Below are positions 28,314-36,329 of a stretch of DNA of 64,000 nucleotides, in pieces. The notes beneath the pieces were generated by a model that did not search any database, was not told the origin of the DNA, and was given only the letters and a program-made list of their open reading frames with translations. Source of the stretch: Psychrobacter sp. Pi2-52 (lineage in GTDB: Bacteria; Pseudomonadota; Gammaproteobacteria; Pseudomonadales; Moraxellaceae); NCBI RefSeq assembly GCF_904846705.1, contig NZ_CAJHBS010000009.1, positions 44,374 to 108,373 of the forward strand. Direction: 5' to 3'. The translations under genes and the position numbers were made by a program. The first letter of the stretch is position 1, and every line of letters begins with the position of its first letter.

Positions 28314-29015
28314 ATGCAGGCAAATCAAGCACAAACAAAACAAAAACAACTGGCACTATTTGATTTAGATCATACATTACTTGATGTCGATAGCGATTAT
28401 CTCTGGGGTGAGTATATCGTAAAGCATGACCTTGTCGATGAGGCGCAGTACCGTACTGCCAATCAGAAATTTTATAATGACTATATCGAAGGCACGCTAG
28501 ACGCGACAGAGTACAATGAATTCGTCGCGCAGTTTTTAAGCAGTCTGCCGCTTGATAGACTGGATGAGCTAAGAGAAGACTATATCAAAAGCGAAATCGA
28601 GCCACATATTCGCCCAAAAGCAATGGAAGCATTGTGTCAGCACATTGAGCAAGGGCACGATGTAGTGATTATTTCTGCGACCAATGATTTTGTAGTGTCG
28701 GCCATTGCCAAGCGTTTTGGTGTAGAAGAAGCCAATGTATTGGCAACGCCATTAGAGATCAAAGATAATCGCTATACAGGTAAGCTAATTGACAGACCAA
28801 ACTTCCAAGCGGGCAAGATATACCATTTGGATAAATGGCTAAATAAACAGCAAGCCTCTGGCATCTCGTTTGAAAAAACATACGCATATTCAGATTCTAA
28901 AAATGATATTCCGTTACTCGAATGGGCTGATGTGGCCGTTTGCGTGTCACCTGATGATGCGTTACATGCGCATGCTTTGGCCCATCGCTGGGCAGTAGAA
29001 GATTGGTCGATCTAG
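28314..29015 (+). CDS. HAD-IB family phosphatase
   Basis: The 233-residue protein has the HAD motifs in order: LALFDLDHTLLDVDSD (nucleophile Asp and acid/base Asp), VVIISATNDFVV (motif II Ser/Thr), a Lys in FQAGKIYHL, and YAYSDSKNDIPLLEWAD (motif IV Asp pair). It matches the HAD-IB subgroup near phosphoserine phosphatase. The substrate is not clear; small-molecule phosphate monoesters such as phosphoserine or histidinol phosphate are possible. AAGG lies upstream of the ATG. It lies just before prfB in the same direction. Confidence 0.85.
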   Translation: MQANQAQTKQKQLALFDLDHTLLDVDSDYLWGEYIVKHDLVDEAQYRTANQKFYNDYIEGTLDATEYNEFVAQFLSSLPLDRLDELREDYIKSEIEPHIRPKAMEALCQHIEQGHDVVIISATNDFVVSAIAKRFGVEEANVLATPLEIKDNRYTGKLIDRPNFQAGKIYHLDKWLNKQQASGISFEKTYAYSDSKNDIPLLEWADVAVCVSPDDALHAHALAHRWAVEDWSI

Positions 29016-29139
29016 ATTATTTAATCCAGTAATAGTAGCAACATTAGCAATAGTGATAATTAGCGAACCATTTAGTCTCAATCTCATTTAAAATAGCGCC
29101 ACATTCGTTATTTATTTTATTAGAAAAACAGGAATATTC

Positions 29140-30235
29140 ATGGAAATCAATCCGTATCAAGAGCAAATTAAAGACTTATCAGAGCGTGGGCAGGATTTGC
29201 GGAGGTATCTTTGACTTCGATGGTAAGCAAGAACGCTTAGAAGAAGTCAATTTAGAGTTAGAAAACCCCGAGCTATGGAATGATCCAGAGCGCGCGACCA
29301 AGATTAATAAAGAAAAAAGTCACCTTGATGGTGTCATCGATGTGGTAGTGTCACTTGAAACTACACTAGAAGATGCGTCTGCTATGCTAGAGTTGGCAGT
29401 TGAAGCAGAAGATGAGTCATTGCTAGCCGATGTGCAGAGCGAGCTAGATAGCGCTGAGAAACGTGTTGCTGATTTAGAATTCCGCCGGATGTTTAGCGGT
29501 GAGATGGATCCAAATAACTGCTACTTGGATATTCAGTCAGGTAGTGGCGGCACTGAAGCGCAAGATTGGGCTGAAATGCTACTACGCATGTACACGCGCT
29601 GGGCAGAAGCTCATGGCTTCAAAGTAGATGTTATTGAAGTGTCATCAGGTAGCGTGGCTGGTATCAAGTCGGCAACCATTGAGATTAAAGGCGATTATGC
29701 GTTTGGCTGGTTGCGCACCGAGATTGGTGTCCACCGTTTGGTACGTAAGTCACCATTTGATAGTAATAATGGTCGACATACCTCGTTTGCTGCGGTGTTT
29801 GTCTCGCCTGAGATTGACGACAACGTTGAGATTGATATCAATCCAGCGGATTTGCGTATCGATACCTATCGCTCATCTGGGGCGGGTGGTCAGCACGTAA
29901 ACACGACAGATTCTGCGGTACGTATTACCCATGAGCCGTCGGGCGTGGTAGTGACCTGTCAGAATGAGCGTAGTCAACATGGTAACAAAGCCACTGCGAT
30001 GAAGATGCTACGTGCTAAGCTGTATGAGCTGGAAATGCAAAAACGCATGGAATCACAGCAAGCAGTCGAAGACGGTAAATCTGATGTCGGCTGGGGCAGT
30101 CAAATTCGCTCGTACGTGCTCGATGACTCTCGTATCAAGGATTTGCGTACGGGTGTTGAGACCTTTAACACTGGTGCTGTGCTAGATGGTGACCTCGATC
30201 AGTTTATCGAAGCGAGTTTAAAAGCTGGATTGTAA
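29140..30235 (+). CDS. prfB: Peptide chain release factor 2, programmed +1 frameshift
   Basis: RF2 releases peptides at UGA and UAA. The ATG at 29140 opens a 24-codon frame ending at an in-frame TGA (29212-29214). A +1 shift at CTT-TGA-C joins it to the main frame, which starts with DFDGKQ, giving about 364 residues. The SPF stop-recognition tripeptide is at residues 204-206 and the GGQ catalytic motif at 249-251. The coordinates cover both frames, so a simple translation will stop early. It is likely self-regulated: low RF2 lets the ribosome pause at UGA and shift. Confidence 0.97.
29201..29215 (+). promoter_or_regulatory. prfB +1 programmed frameshift signal
   Basis: The run GGAGG-TAT-CTT-TGA-C combines an internal Shine-Dalgarno-like GGAGG three bases before the slippery CTT and the UGA-C stop, the conserved RF2 autoregulatory element. 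Skipping one T at 29212 puts GAC (29213-29215) in frame. Confidence 0.95.
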
Positions 30236-30312
30236 GCAGCCGTTTTAAACAAGCAACCGTTTTAAAATAGTAACTAATTAAAATAGCAACTAACATTTAA
30301 TTAAGGAAAATT

Positions 30313-30597
30313 ATGCCAAGCGTTAATAATTATTTTGATGATAAAGTGACTTCTATTGCTTTTCAAACGGTGACCAAGCCTGCGACTGTCGGCGTCATGG
30401 AAATTGGTGAGTATGAGTTTGGCACTAGTGAATTCGAAACCATGAGTGTGGTGAGCGGTGCATTGACTGTTAAGCTACCAGAAAGTGACGAGTGGAAAAC
30501 GTTTAACGCTGGCGAGCAGTTTACCGTTGAAGCTAACCAAAAGTTTCAGGTAAAAGTAGACGTCGAAACCGCTTATCTATGTGTATATGGTAAATAA
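30313..30597 (+). CDS. ppnP: Pyrimidine/purine nucleoside phosphorylase PpnP
   Basis: This 94-residue single-domain cupin matches the PpnP (YaiE, DUF1255) family in length and sequence: [15 protein letters not shown] at the start, [20 protein letters not shown], and [19 protein letters not shown]. The family phosphorolyses various nucleosides to the free base and ribose 1-phosphate. AAGGA precedes the ATG. It is transcribed after prfB and ends at a bidirectional terminator. Confidence 0.93.
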   Translation: MPSVNNYFDDKVTSIAFQTVTKPATVGVMEIGEYEFGTSEFETMSVVSGALTVKLPESDEWKTFNAGEQFTVEANQKFQVKVDVETAYLCVYGK

Positions 30598-30627
30598 CGA
30601 CTTCTAAGTTATAGCCGTATCAAAACG

Positions 30628-30660
30628 AAAAACGCCAAGTATTTTATGCTTGGCGTTTTT
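30628..30660. terminator. Bidirectional terminator
   Basis: AAAAACGCCAAG (30628-30639) and CTTGGCGTTTTT (30649-30660) form a perfect 12-bp stem with T-runs on both strands, between convergent ppnP and the acetyltransferase gene. Confidence 0.88.
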
Positions 30661-30680
30661 TATTTCTGAACTATAAAAAA

Positions 30681-31133
30681 CTATAAGTTTTTACGGTACT
30701 GCACCATGTCCGTTAAGCTTGCGACTTTGTCATAAAGTTGGCGTGCATCAGCATTACTTTCTTGAGTTTTCCAATAAACGTGATTACAGCCTTTTTCATC
30801 AGCAAAGTTGTATACCGCTTCAATTAATGCCCGTCCGACACCCTTTCCACGTACAGACTCATCGACATAGAGATCTTGTAGATAACAACATGCCGTACTA
30901 CTCCAAGTCGTTGGATGTATTACTACATGAGTAAAACCTACCAAAATATCATCCTTCCACGCCCCAATTCCATAGGTAGCGACGTCATTATTTATCAAGT
31001 TGCGCCAAGTTGTATCAATCGTGCTCATTGCCAAACTGGTCTCATAAAATGTTAGATAGTCTTGCCACAATATCAACCAAAAGTCATAGTCGGCTTTAGA
31101 GAGTGGTGCTATTATGATAGAAGTGTTTTTCAT
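30681..31133 (-). CDS. GNAT family N-acetyltransferase
   Basis: The 150-residue protein is a GNAT-fold acetyltransferase. It has the acetyl-CoA-binding motif A, YVDESVRGKGVGRALIEAVY, at about residues 89-108 (V-x-x-x-R-G-x-G-x-G/A type) and a following CNHVYWKTQESNADARQLYD segment. The latter resembles spermidine/diamine- or amino-acid-acetylating subgroups, but the substrate cannot be assigned. It stands alone on the minus strand. Confidence 0.85.
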   Translation of the reverse strand: MKNTSIIIAPLSKADYDFWLILWQDYLTFYETSLAMSTIDTTWRNLINNDVATYGIGAWKDDILVGFTHVVIHPTTWSSTACCYLQDLYVDESVRGKGVGRALIEAVYNFADEKGCNHVYWKTQESNADARQLYDKVASLTDMVQYRKNL

Positions 31134-31313
31134 TGTGTTTTACTCAACTTAAGTTTTGATAGCCATTAAATTATGACCTAAAATTCAATAGTTGAGAACC
31201 CTGCCATTCGCTTACTTTTACACAGGATTACACTTTGTCTGTGCCAAATAAACAGCAAAAACTACCGTCATTAATTATGCTAAAACCATGAATTCTCAAA
31301 GGTATACAGGTTT

Positions 31314-32444
31314 ATGACAAAGGCAAAATTACAGACAAGCAAGCAAACAATGATCAAAGACGTGCGTCATGATTACGAGCATCTCGCACGCCGTGCTAAT
31401 TTGCGTTATGTGAGTGACGACGAACCAGGCTACGAGCGTAGACGTTGGGGTCGCGGCTTTACTTATCGTGATGCAACAGGCAACACGGTCAAAAACAAAG
31501 CATTGCGTCAGCGTTTTGATGCATTGGTGATACCGCCCATGTGGTCAGAGGTCTGGATATGCCAAGATGAAAGAGGCCATCTGCAATCAACAGGGCGAGA
31601 CGAAAAATCGCGCAAACAGTACTTGTATCATCCGTCATGGAACAATATCCGTGATCAAGCAAAGTTTGATGCGATGATAGGATTTGCAGAGGCGCTGCCC
31701 AATCTACGCGCGCAGGTGGAGATAGATTTGGAAGCAGAGTCCTTATCACGCACCAATGTACTCGCTGCCGTTGTTAAATTGCTAGAGACCACTTTGATTC
31801 GTATCGGTAACAGCCGCTACGCCAAACAAAATAAAAGCTATGGTCTGAGTACGCTACGCAGCAAGCATGTTAGTGAAACCGACAATGGACTGGCGTTTGA
31901 TTTCGTCGGAAAAAGCGCAAAAGAACACCACATTGAGCTGCAAGATGAGCGATTGATTGACATCGTGCAGGCCTGTTCTGAGCTGCCAGGTTATCAGATA
32001 TTCAAATACTTAGATGATAATGGGCATAAGCAAGTCGTTGACAGTAGCGATATAAATGACTACTTACGGATGCATACGTGCGGCATGGACTGTGAAAGCA
32101 AACTGTACAGTGCAAAGGATTTTCGCACATGGATGGCAAGTGTACTCGCGGCAAGCTACCTCTACGACGAGCTACAAACGTCTGCAGGCGCTAGCATACT
32201 AGCCAGTGCGCCAGAAAGCGCTGAGCGACAGCAGTTAGTCACTGATATGGTAAAAAGTGTGGCAGCAGAGCTGGGCAACACGCCGACCGTATGCCGTGCC
32301 TCTTATATTCATCCCATTGTCATTGAGCGTTTTTTGGCAGGGCAGTTTTTTGAGACTTACAAACAAGCGCGCCGTGGTCGAACCAAAAAATACCAAAGCT
32401 GTGAAGAGAAAGCGTTGTTAGGGTTTTTAAGAGCTGATGTTTAA
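31314..32444 (+). CDS. Type IB DNA topoisomerase
   Basis: The 376-residue enzyme belongs to the bacterial/poxvirus-like type IB topoisomerases, which relax supercoils through a 3'-phosphotyrosyl intermediate. The N-terminal domain has GRGFTYRDATGNTVK and VIPPMWSEVWIC. The catalytic domain has the active-site Arg/Lys residues around TGRDEKSRKQYLYH and RIGNSRYAKQNKSYGLSTLR, then AKDFRTWMASVLAA with the second Arg, and the nucleophile Tyr in CRASYIHPIVIE. It is present only in some bacteria. It is a single gene. Confidence 0.92.
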   Translation: MTKAKLQTSKQTMIKDVRHDYEHLARRANLRYVSDDEPGYERRRWGRGFTYRDATGNTVKNKALRQRFDALVIPPMWSEVWICQDERGHLQSTGRDEKSRKQYLYHPSWNNIRDQAKFDAMIGFAEALPNLRAQVEIDLEAESLSRTNVLAAVVKLLETTLIRIGNSRYAKQNKSYGLSTLRSKHVSETDNGLAFDFVGKSAKEHHIELQDERLIDIVQACSELPGYQIFKYLDDNGHKQVVDSSDINDYLRMHTCGMDCESKLYSAKDFRTWMASVLAASYLYDELQTSAGASILASAPESAERQQLVTDMVKSVAAELGNTPTVCRASYIHPIVIERFLAGQFFETYKQARRGRTKKYQSCEEKALLGFLRADV

Positions 32445-32747
32445 GTTGAGGTTGTAGATAATAATATTGAGGTGTTAATTCTTTAATAGGAAATTGAAAA
32501 TATGTGGCAGTACCTTAGCTATTGTAGGTGTCTTCGCGGACTTATAGCGAATTAATGATAATTAGTTATGGATTATCTCTATTTCTATAAAATAAAAATG
32601 ATACGTTATGTATTGAAATAAACGTAAAAATGCGTTACTAATAGAGCATGATAAATACGAACCTATGAAACGGTCTATAGGATGTGGCCGTTATTCAATC
32701 ATAAATACCATTTTACCAGTTACCTGCTATTGCTAAAGGATTAGCTT
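32445..32747 (+). other. Intergenic region upstream of the acyl-CoA synthetase
   Basis: This 303-base spacer contains a candidate sigma-70 promoter (32613-32641). No terminator for the topoisomerase gene was clear. Confidence 0.5.
32613..32641 (+). promoter_or_regulatory. Candidate sigma-70 promoter of the acyl-CoA synthetase gene
   Basis: TTGAAA (32613-32618), a 17-base spacer and TACTAA (32636-32641) lie about 105 bases before the ATG. The -35 box is near-consensus and the -10 moderate. This is recognised by eye only. Confidence 0.4.
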
Positions 32748-34463
32748 ATGAACACCGCCTTTCAAACTGCTACGATCGTTGATGTAGACGCTACCATCAC
32801 ACCAAAAAACTATACCGATTACTATAATAATTTTGATATGAATGCATTGCTGTCAGAAATATTTGGCGAGCACGTAGATGATCGTCTGAATGCCTATATG
32901 GCTTGCTGTGGTCGCCATGTACGTGATGGCCGCGCTGATAATGCTGCGTTAGTACACGAAGATACCGCAGGCAATATAACACGCATGAGCTTTGGTGAGC
33001 TTGACAAAGCAAGTGCTCAAATCGCTAACTTGCTACAGTCGTATGGGGTAAAAGCGGGAGACAAAGTAGCGACAATGCTACCGCGCACGCCTGAGCTACT
33101 GACTGTTGTATTGGCAACATGGCGTATCGGCGCCGTATATCAGCCGCTATTTACCGCATTTGGCTATGACTCAATCAAATATCGGATGGATAAAGCCGAT
33201 ACCAAAGTCGTTTTTACTAACTTAGAAAATCGCAGCAAGTTTGAAGACTTGGCTGAGCAAACCAAAATGGTATTGGTCGGCAGTATAGAAGATGCTCAGA
33301 CATGGGGTGACGATCATTACACCCAGTCTATGGCAGCACAGCCGCAAACGTTTGAACCTGTGATGCTTGATACAGATGCGCCATTTTTGCAAATGTTTAC
33401 CTCTGGTACAGTCGGTAAATCAAAAGGCGTCAGCGTTCCGTTAGCCGCATTACCTGCTTTTTACCTATATATGCGTTATGCCATCGACCTACGCGAAGAT
33501 GATCAATATTGGAACATGGCAGATCCGGGCTGGGCATATGGCTTGTACTATGCCATCACAGGGCCACTGCTATTGGGTATCACCACTTATTTTAATGAAG
33601 CAGGATTTGACGCGACCAATACCCGTGAGTTTATGGTGCGTCATAAGATTACCAATTTGGCCTCTTCACCAACGGCATTTCGAATGATGAAATCTAGTGG
33701 TGTGTTTGATAGTGTTAATGAAGGCGATCATAACGATACTAATGCTAAGCTGTCTTTACGCTGTGCCAACTCGGCAGGGGAGACATTGAATACCGAAGTG
33801 GTCAACTGGGTCGAAACCTATCTAGAATGCCAAGTCAAAGACCAATATGGCCAAACAGAAACTGGCATGACCTGCTGTGCACATCATGCACTGGCGCATG
33901 ATTGTCCTATTGGCTCGATGGGTATGGCGCTACCAGGTCATACGCTAGTCGTACTAGATGATGATATGAATGTGCTACCGGATGGTGAGCAAGGGCAGTT
34001 AGCAGTCGTGGTCAGTCAGTCACCTGCGTTTTATTTCCGTGGCTATAGCTGGAATGAGAAGCAAGCCTTTGTAGATGATTACTATCTGACAGGCGACGTG
34101 GTCGAGCGTCATAGTGACGGCAGTTACTGGTTTTCAGGTCGTGATGATGACATTATTATTACCGCAGGTTACCGCGTAGGGCCTACTGATGTCGAAAATA
34201 CCGTCTTAGAGCATGATGCAGTGGCAGAGTCTGCGGCGGTAGGCGTGCCAGATGAAGTGCGCGGTCACACTATCAAGTCTTATGTGGTACTAAAAGACGG
34301 CATCGAAGGCAGTGAGCAAATCGCTAAAGAAATCCAAGAGCTAGTACGCAAACGCCTATCCACTCATGCGTATCCGCGTGAGGTTGAGTTTGTGACCGAG
34401 TTACCAAAAACGCCAAGTGGCAAGATACAACGCTTTTTGCTGCGTAGTTTATCTGCTGCGTAA
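32748..34463 (+). CDS. AMP-binding acyl-CoA synthetase (Acs/MACS-like)
   Basis: The 571-residue enzyme activates a carboxylic acid to acyl-AMP and then acyl-CoA. Visible motifs are the P-loop-like MFTSGTVGKSKGVSV (about 222-236), DQYGQTETGM (the conserved Y-G-x-T-E), YYLTGDVVERHSDGSYWFSG with the adenine-binding Asp, and the C-terminal Lys in LPKTPSGKIQRFLLR. It groups by appearance with acetyl- or medium-chain acyl-CoA synthetases. The next gene is a 3-hydroxyacyl-CoA dehydrogenase-like SDR 72 bases downstream, so the pair probably serves short or branched acyl-CoA breakdown. The ATG has AAAGGA upstream. Confidence 0.88.
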   Translation: MNTAFQTATIVDVDATITPKNYTDYYNNFDMNALLSEIFGEHVDDRLNAYMACCGRHVRDGRADNAALVHEDTAGNITRMSFGELDKASAQIANLLQSYGVKAGDKVATMLPRTPELLTVVLATWRIGAVYQPLFTAFGYDSIKYRMDKADTKVVFTNLENRSKFEDLAEQTKMVLVGSIEDAQTWGDDHYTQSMAAQPQTFEPVMLDTDAPFLQMFTSGTVGKSKGVSVPLAALPAFYLYMRYAIDLREDDQYWNMADPGWAYGLYYAITGPLLLGITTYFNEAGFDATNTREFMVRHKITNLASSPTAFRMMKSSGVFDSVNEGDHNDTNAKLSLRCANSAGETLNTEVVNWVETYLECQVKDQYGQTETGMTCCAHHALAHDCPIGSMGMALPGHTLVVLDDDMNVLPDGEQGQLAVVVSQSPAFYFRGYSWNEKQAFVDDYYLTGDVVERHSDGSYWFSGRDDDIIITAGYRVGPTDVENTVLEHDAVAESAAVGVPDEVRGHTIKSYVVLKDGIEGSEQIAKEIQELVRKRLSTHAYPREVEFVTELPKTPSGKIQRFLLRSLSAA

Positions 34464-34535
34464 CTACCTAATAGAGCGTTTATAGATAATTCATAGAAAA
34501 CAGCTAATAAAAAATGAAGATTTAAAGGAATAATC

Positions 34536-35327
34536 ATGCAAGTTAAAGAAAACAGCTTTTTGGTCACAGGCGGGGCATCAGGATTAGGTGAATCAGTGGC
34601 TCGGGTGATTGTAGATCAAGGTGGTAACGTCGTTATCGCTGATTTAAATAAAACTGCTGGGCAAGCACTAGTCGCTGAGCTGGGTAATAGTGCGCGCTTT
34701 GTGCGCTGTGACATCACCAACGGCGATGAAGTGCAAGCAGCCGTTGAGATGGCTGAGTCAGCTTTCGGCGGCTTACAAGGTTCTATCAATTGTGCGGGTG
34801 TTGTAGTGGTACAAAAACTGCTAGATCGTGATAACAATCCGGCAGACCTTGAGGCATTTAGTCGCGGGGTCAATATCAATCTGGTTGGTTCATTTAACGT
34901 CGCTCGTTTGGTTGCTGCTAGCATTGCCAAGCGCATAGCGAATGACAGTAGTGCAGGCGACCATGTAGAGAAGAACATAGATCAAGGTATTATCATTAAT
35001 ACAGCTTCTATCGCAGCCTTTGACGGACAAGTCGGTCAAGCCAGTTATTCTTCGTCCAAGGCAGGCGTGGTTGGTCTGACCTTGCCACTTGCTCGCGAGC
35101 TAGCGCGTCATGGTATACGCGTTATGACCATCGCACCAGGTGTCTTTGCTACGCCGATGATGGACAGCATTCCTGAAAAGGCACGCGAGCAGCTAGAGGC
35201 AGGTGTGCCATATCCCAAACGTTTAGGCGCACCCAATGAGTTTGCCAAATTGGTGACTCATATCATCGATAATGCTTACCTAAATGGTGAAGTGATTCGC
35301 TTAGATGGTGCGATTCGCATGGTGTAA
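34536..35327 (+). CDS. SDR 3-hydroxyacyl-CoA dehydrogenase (HSD10-like)
   Basis: The 263-residue short-chain dehydrogenase has the NAD-binding TGGASGLGESVARVIVDQGG, an NCAG-type segment (SINCAGVVVVQK) and the catalytic YSSSK (Ser-Tyr-Lys arrangement, with NTASIAAFDGQVGQASYSSS). The C-terminal MTIAPGVFATPMMDSIPEKA and YPKRLGAPNEFAKLV match HSD17B10-like 3-hydroxyacyl-CoA dehydrogenases, which oxidise 3-hydroxyacyl-CoA or 2-methyl-3-hydroxybutyryl-CoA. AAAGGA precedes the ATG. It probably shares a transcript with the acyl-CoA synthetase. Confidence 0.88.
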   Translation: MQVKENSFLVTGGASGLGESVARVIVDQGGNVVIADLNKTAGQALVAELGNSARFVRCDITNGDEVQAAVEMAESAFGGLQGSINCAGVVVVQKLLDRDNNPADLEAFSRGVNINLVGSFNVARLVAASIAKRIANDSSAGDHVEKNIDQGIIINTASIAAFDGQVGQASYSSSKAGVVGLTLPLARELARHGIRVMTIAPGVFATPMMDSIPEKAREQLEAGVPYPKRLGAPNEFAKLVTHIIDNAYLNGEVIRLDGAIRMV

Positions 35328-35438
35328 CAGTTTAGTGAGTGATTCATCATTTTTGCACAAAACGTATCTACAGAATCTGGCATAGTGCTTTGATACATAT
35401 GATTAATGACAAAAAATTAATTATGGGAATCAGAGTCT

Positions 35439-36020
35439 ATGCCATTTTTTTATAAAAAATCTTACTCATCAAATGAGCAGCGGACGCCTTGGTTACACAT
35501 TATCATTGGTCTTAGTCTTGCTGCCATTGTCAGCACCAGCGCTATTGCTTATGTCAAAAGCACCTCAAAACCCAAAAACCTCATTCCTGCGTCGTCAGTC
35601 ATTGATAGAGTCTTTGTCGACAAATCAGACCGTATCTTAAAGTTGATGAGCGATGGTAAAGCTATTAGGTCGTATCGTATTGCGCTAGGGGGCAGTCCAA
35701 CAGGTCATAAGCAACAAGAAGGTGACCAGCGTACGCCCGTTGGGATTTACACCTTAGATTATAAAAACGAGAACTCTATTGCCCATCGCTCTATCCATAT
35801 TAGCTATCCCAATGATGAGGACAAGGCGCGAGCGCAGTCATTGGGGGTCAATCCGGGTGGCGATATCATGATTCATGGGCAAATGAATGGCTTTGGATAT
35901 CTGGCTTTGTTTAATCAATGGCGTGATTGGACAGATGGTTGTATCGCGGTTACTAATGACGAGATGGATGAAATTATGGCAGCGGTGACACTTGGTACTC
36001 TTATCGAAATCGTGGAGTAG
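35439..36020 (+). CDS. L,D-transpeptidase (YkuD domain), membrane-anchored
   Basis: The 193-residue protein has an N-terminal membrane anchor or uncleaved signal (LHIIIGLSLAAIVSTSAIAYV, about 19-39) and a YkuD domain. The catalytic His is in DIMIHGQMNGFG and the nucleophile Cys is C168 in DWTDGCIAV. Such enzymes form 3-3 peptidoglycan crosslinks or attach proteins to the wall in the periplasm; short stand-alone forms are also implicated in peptidoglycan hydrolysis. No other domains are visible. It is a single gene. Confidence 0.88.
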   Translation: MPFFYKKSYSSNEQRTPWLHIIIGLSLAAIVSTSAIAYVKSTSKPKNLIPASSVIDRVFVDKSDRILKLMSDGKAIRSYRIALGGSPTGHKQQEGDQRTPVGIYTLDYKNENSIAHRSIHISYPNDEDKARAQSLGVNPGGDIMIHGQMNGFGYLALFNQWRDWTDGCIAVTNDEMDEIMAAVTLGTLIEIVE

Positions 36021-36329
36021 AATAGTCGGATTGTTATCTAATTTATACTAAGTATTTGCATTATTCGTTAGCTTATTTAATGGAGATTTATCTTTCATTT
36101 ACACTAATAAAATGGCGTAACTTATCTACTAACTACCTTTAACTGATATTAATAGCTAATTTAAATATTATTAATAATAAATATCATTGCTTTAAGTAAG
36201 GTTTTATTTAGTAATCGTCTTGAAATAGGTGTATATATACCTTATATAAGTGACAGATAACAGTAGGCACTAGACTAAGATAATCCTTAGAGGTGCTACT
36301 GAAAATACCAATTATAAAAGGATATAGAT
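36021..36329 (+). other. Intergenic region upstream of clpB
   Basis: This 309-base AT-rich spacer contains a candidate heat-shock promoter at 36219-36247. No terminator for the L,D-transpeptidase gene was clear. Confidence 0.5.
36219..36247 (+). promoter_or_regulatory. Candidate sigma-32 (heat shock) promoter of clpB
   Basis: CTTGAAA (36219-36225) exactly matches the sigma-32 -35 box. After 14 bases comes CCTTATAT (36240-36247), a moderate match to the CCCCAT-T -10 box. It lies 83 bases before the clpB ATG. The known heat-shock control of clpB supports the reading. Confidence 0.5.
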
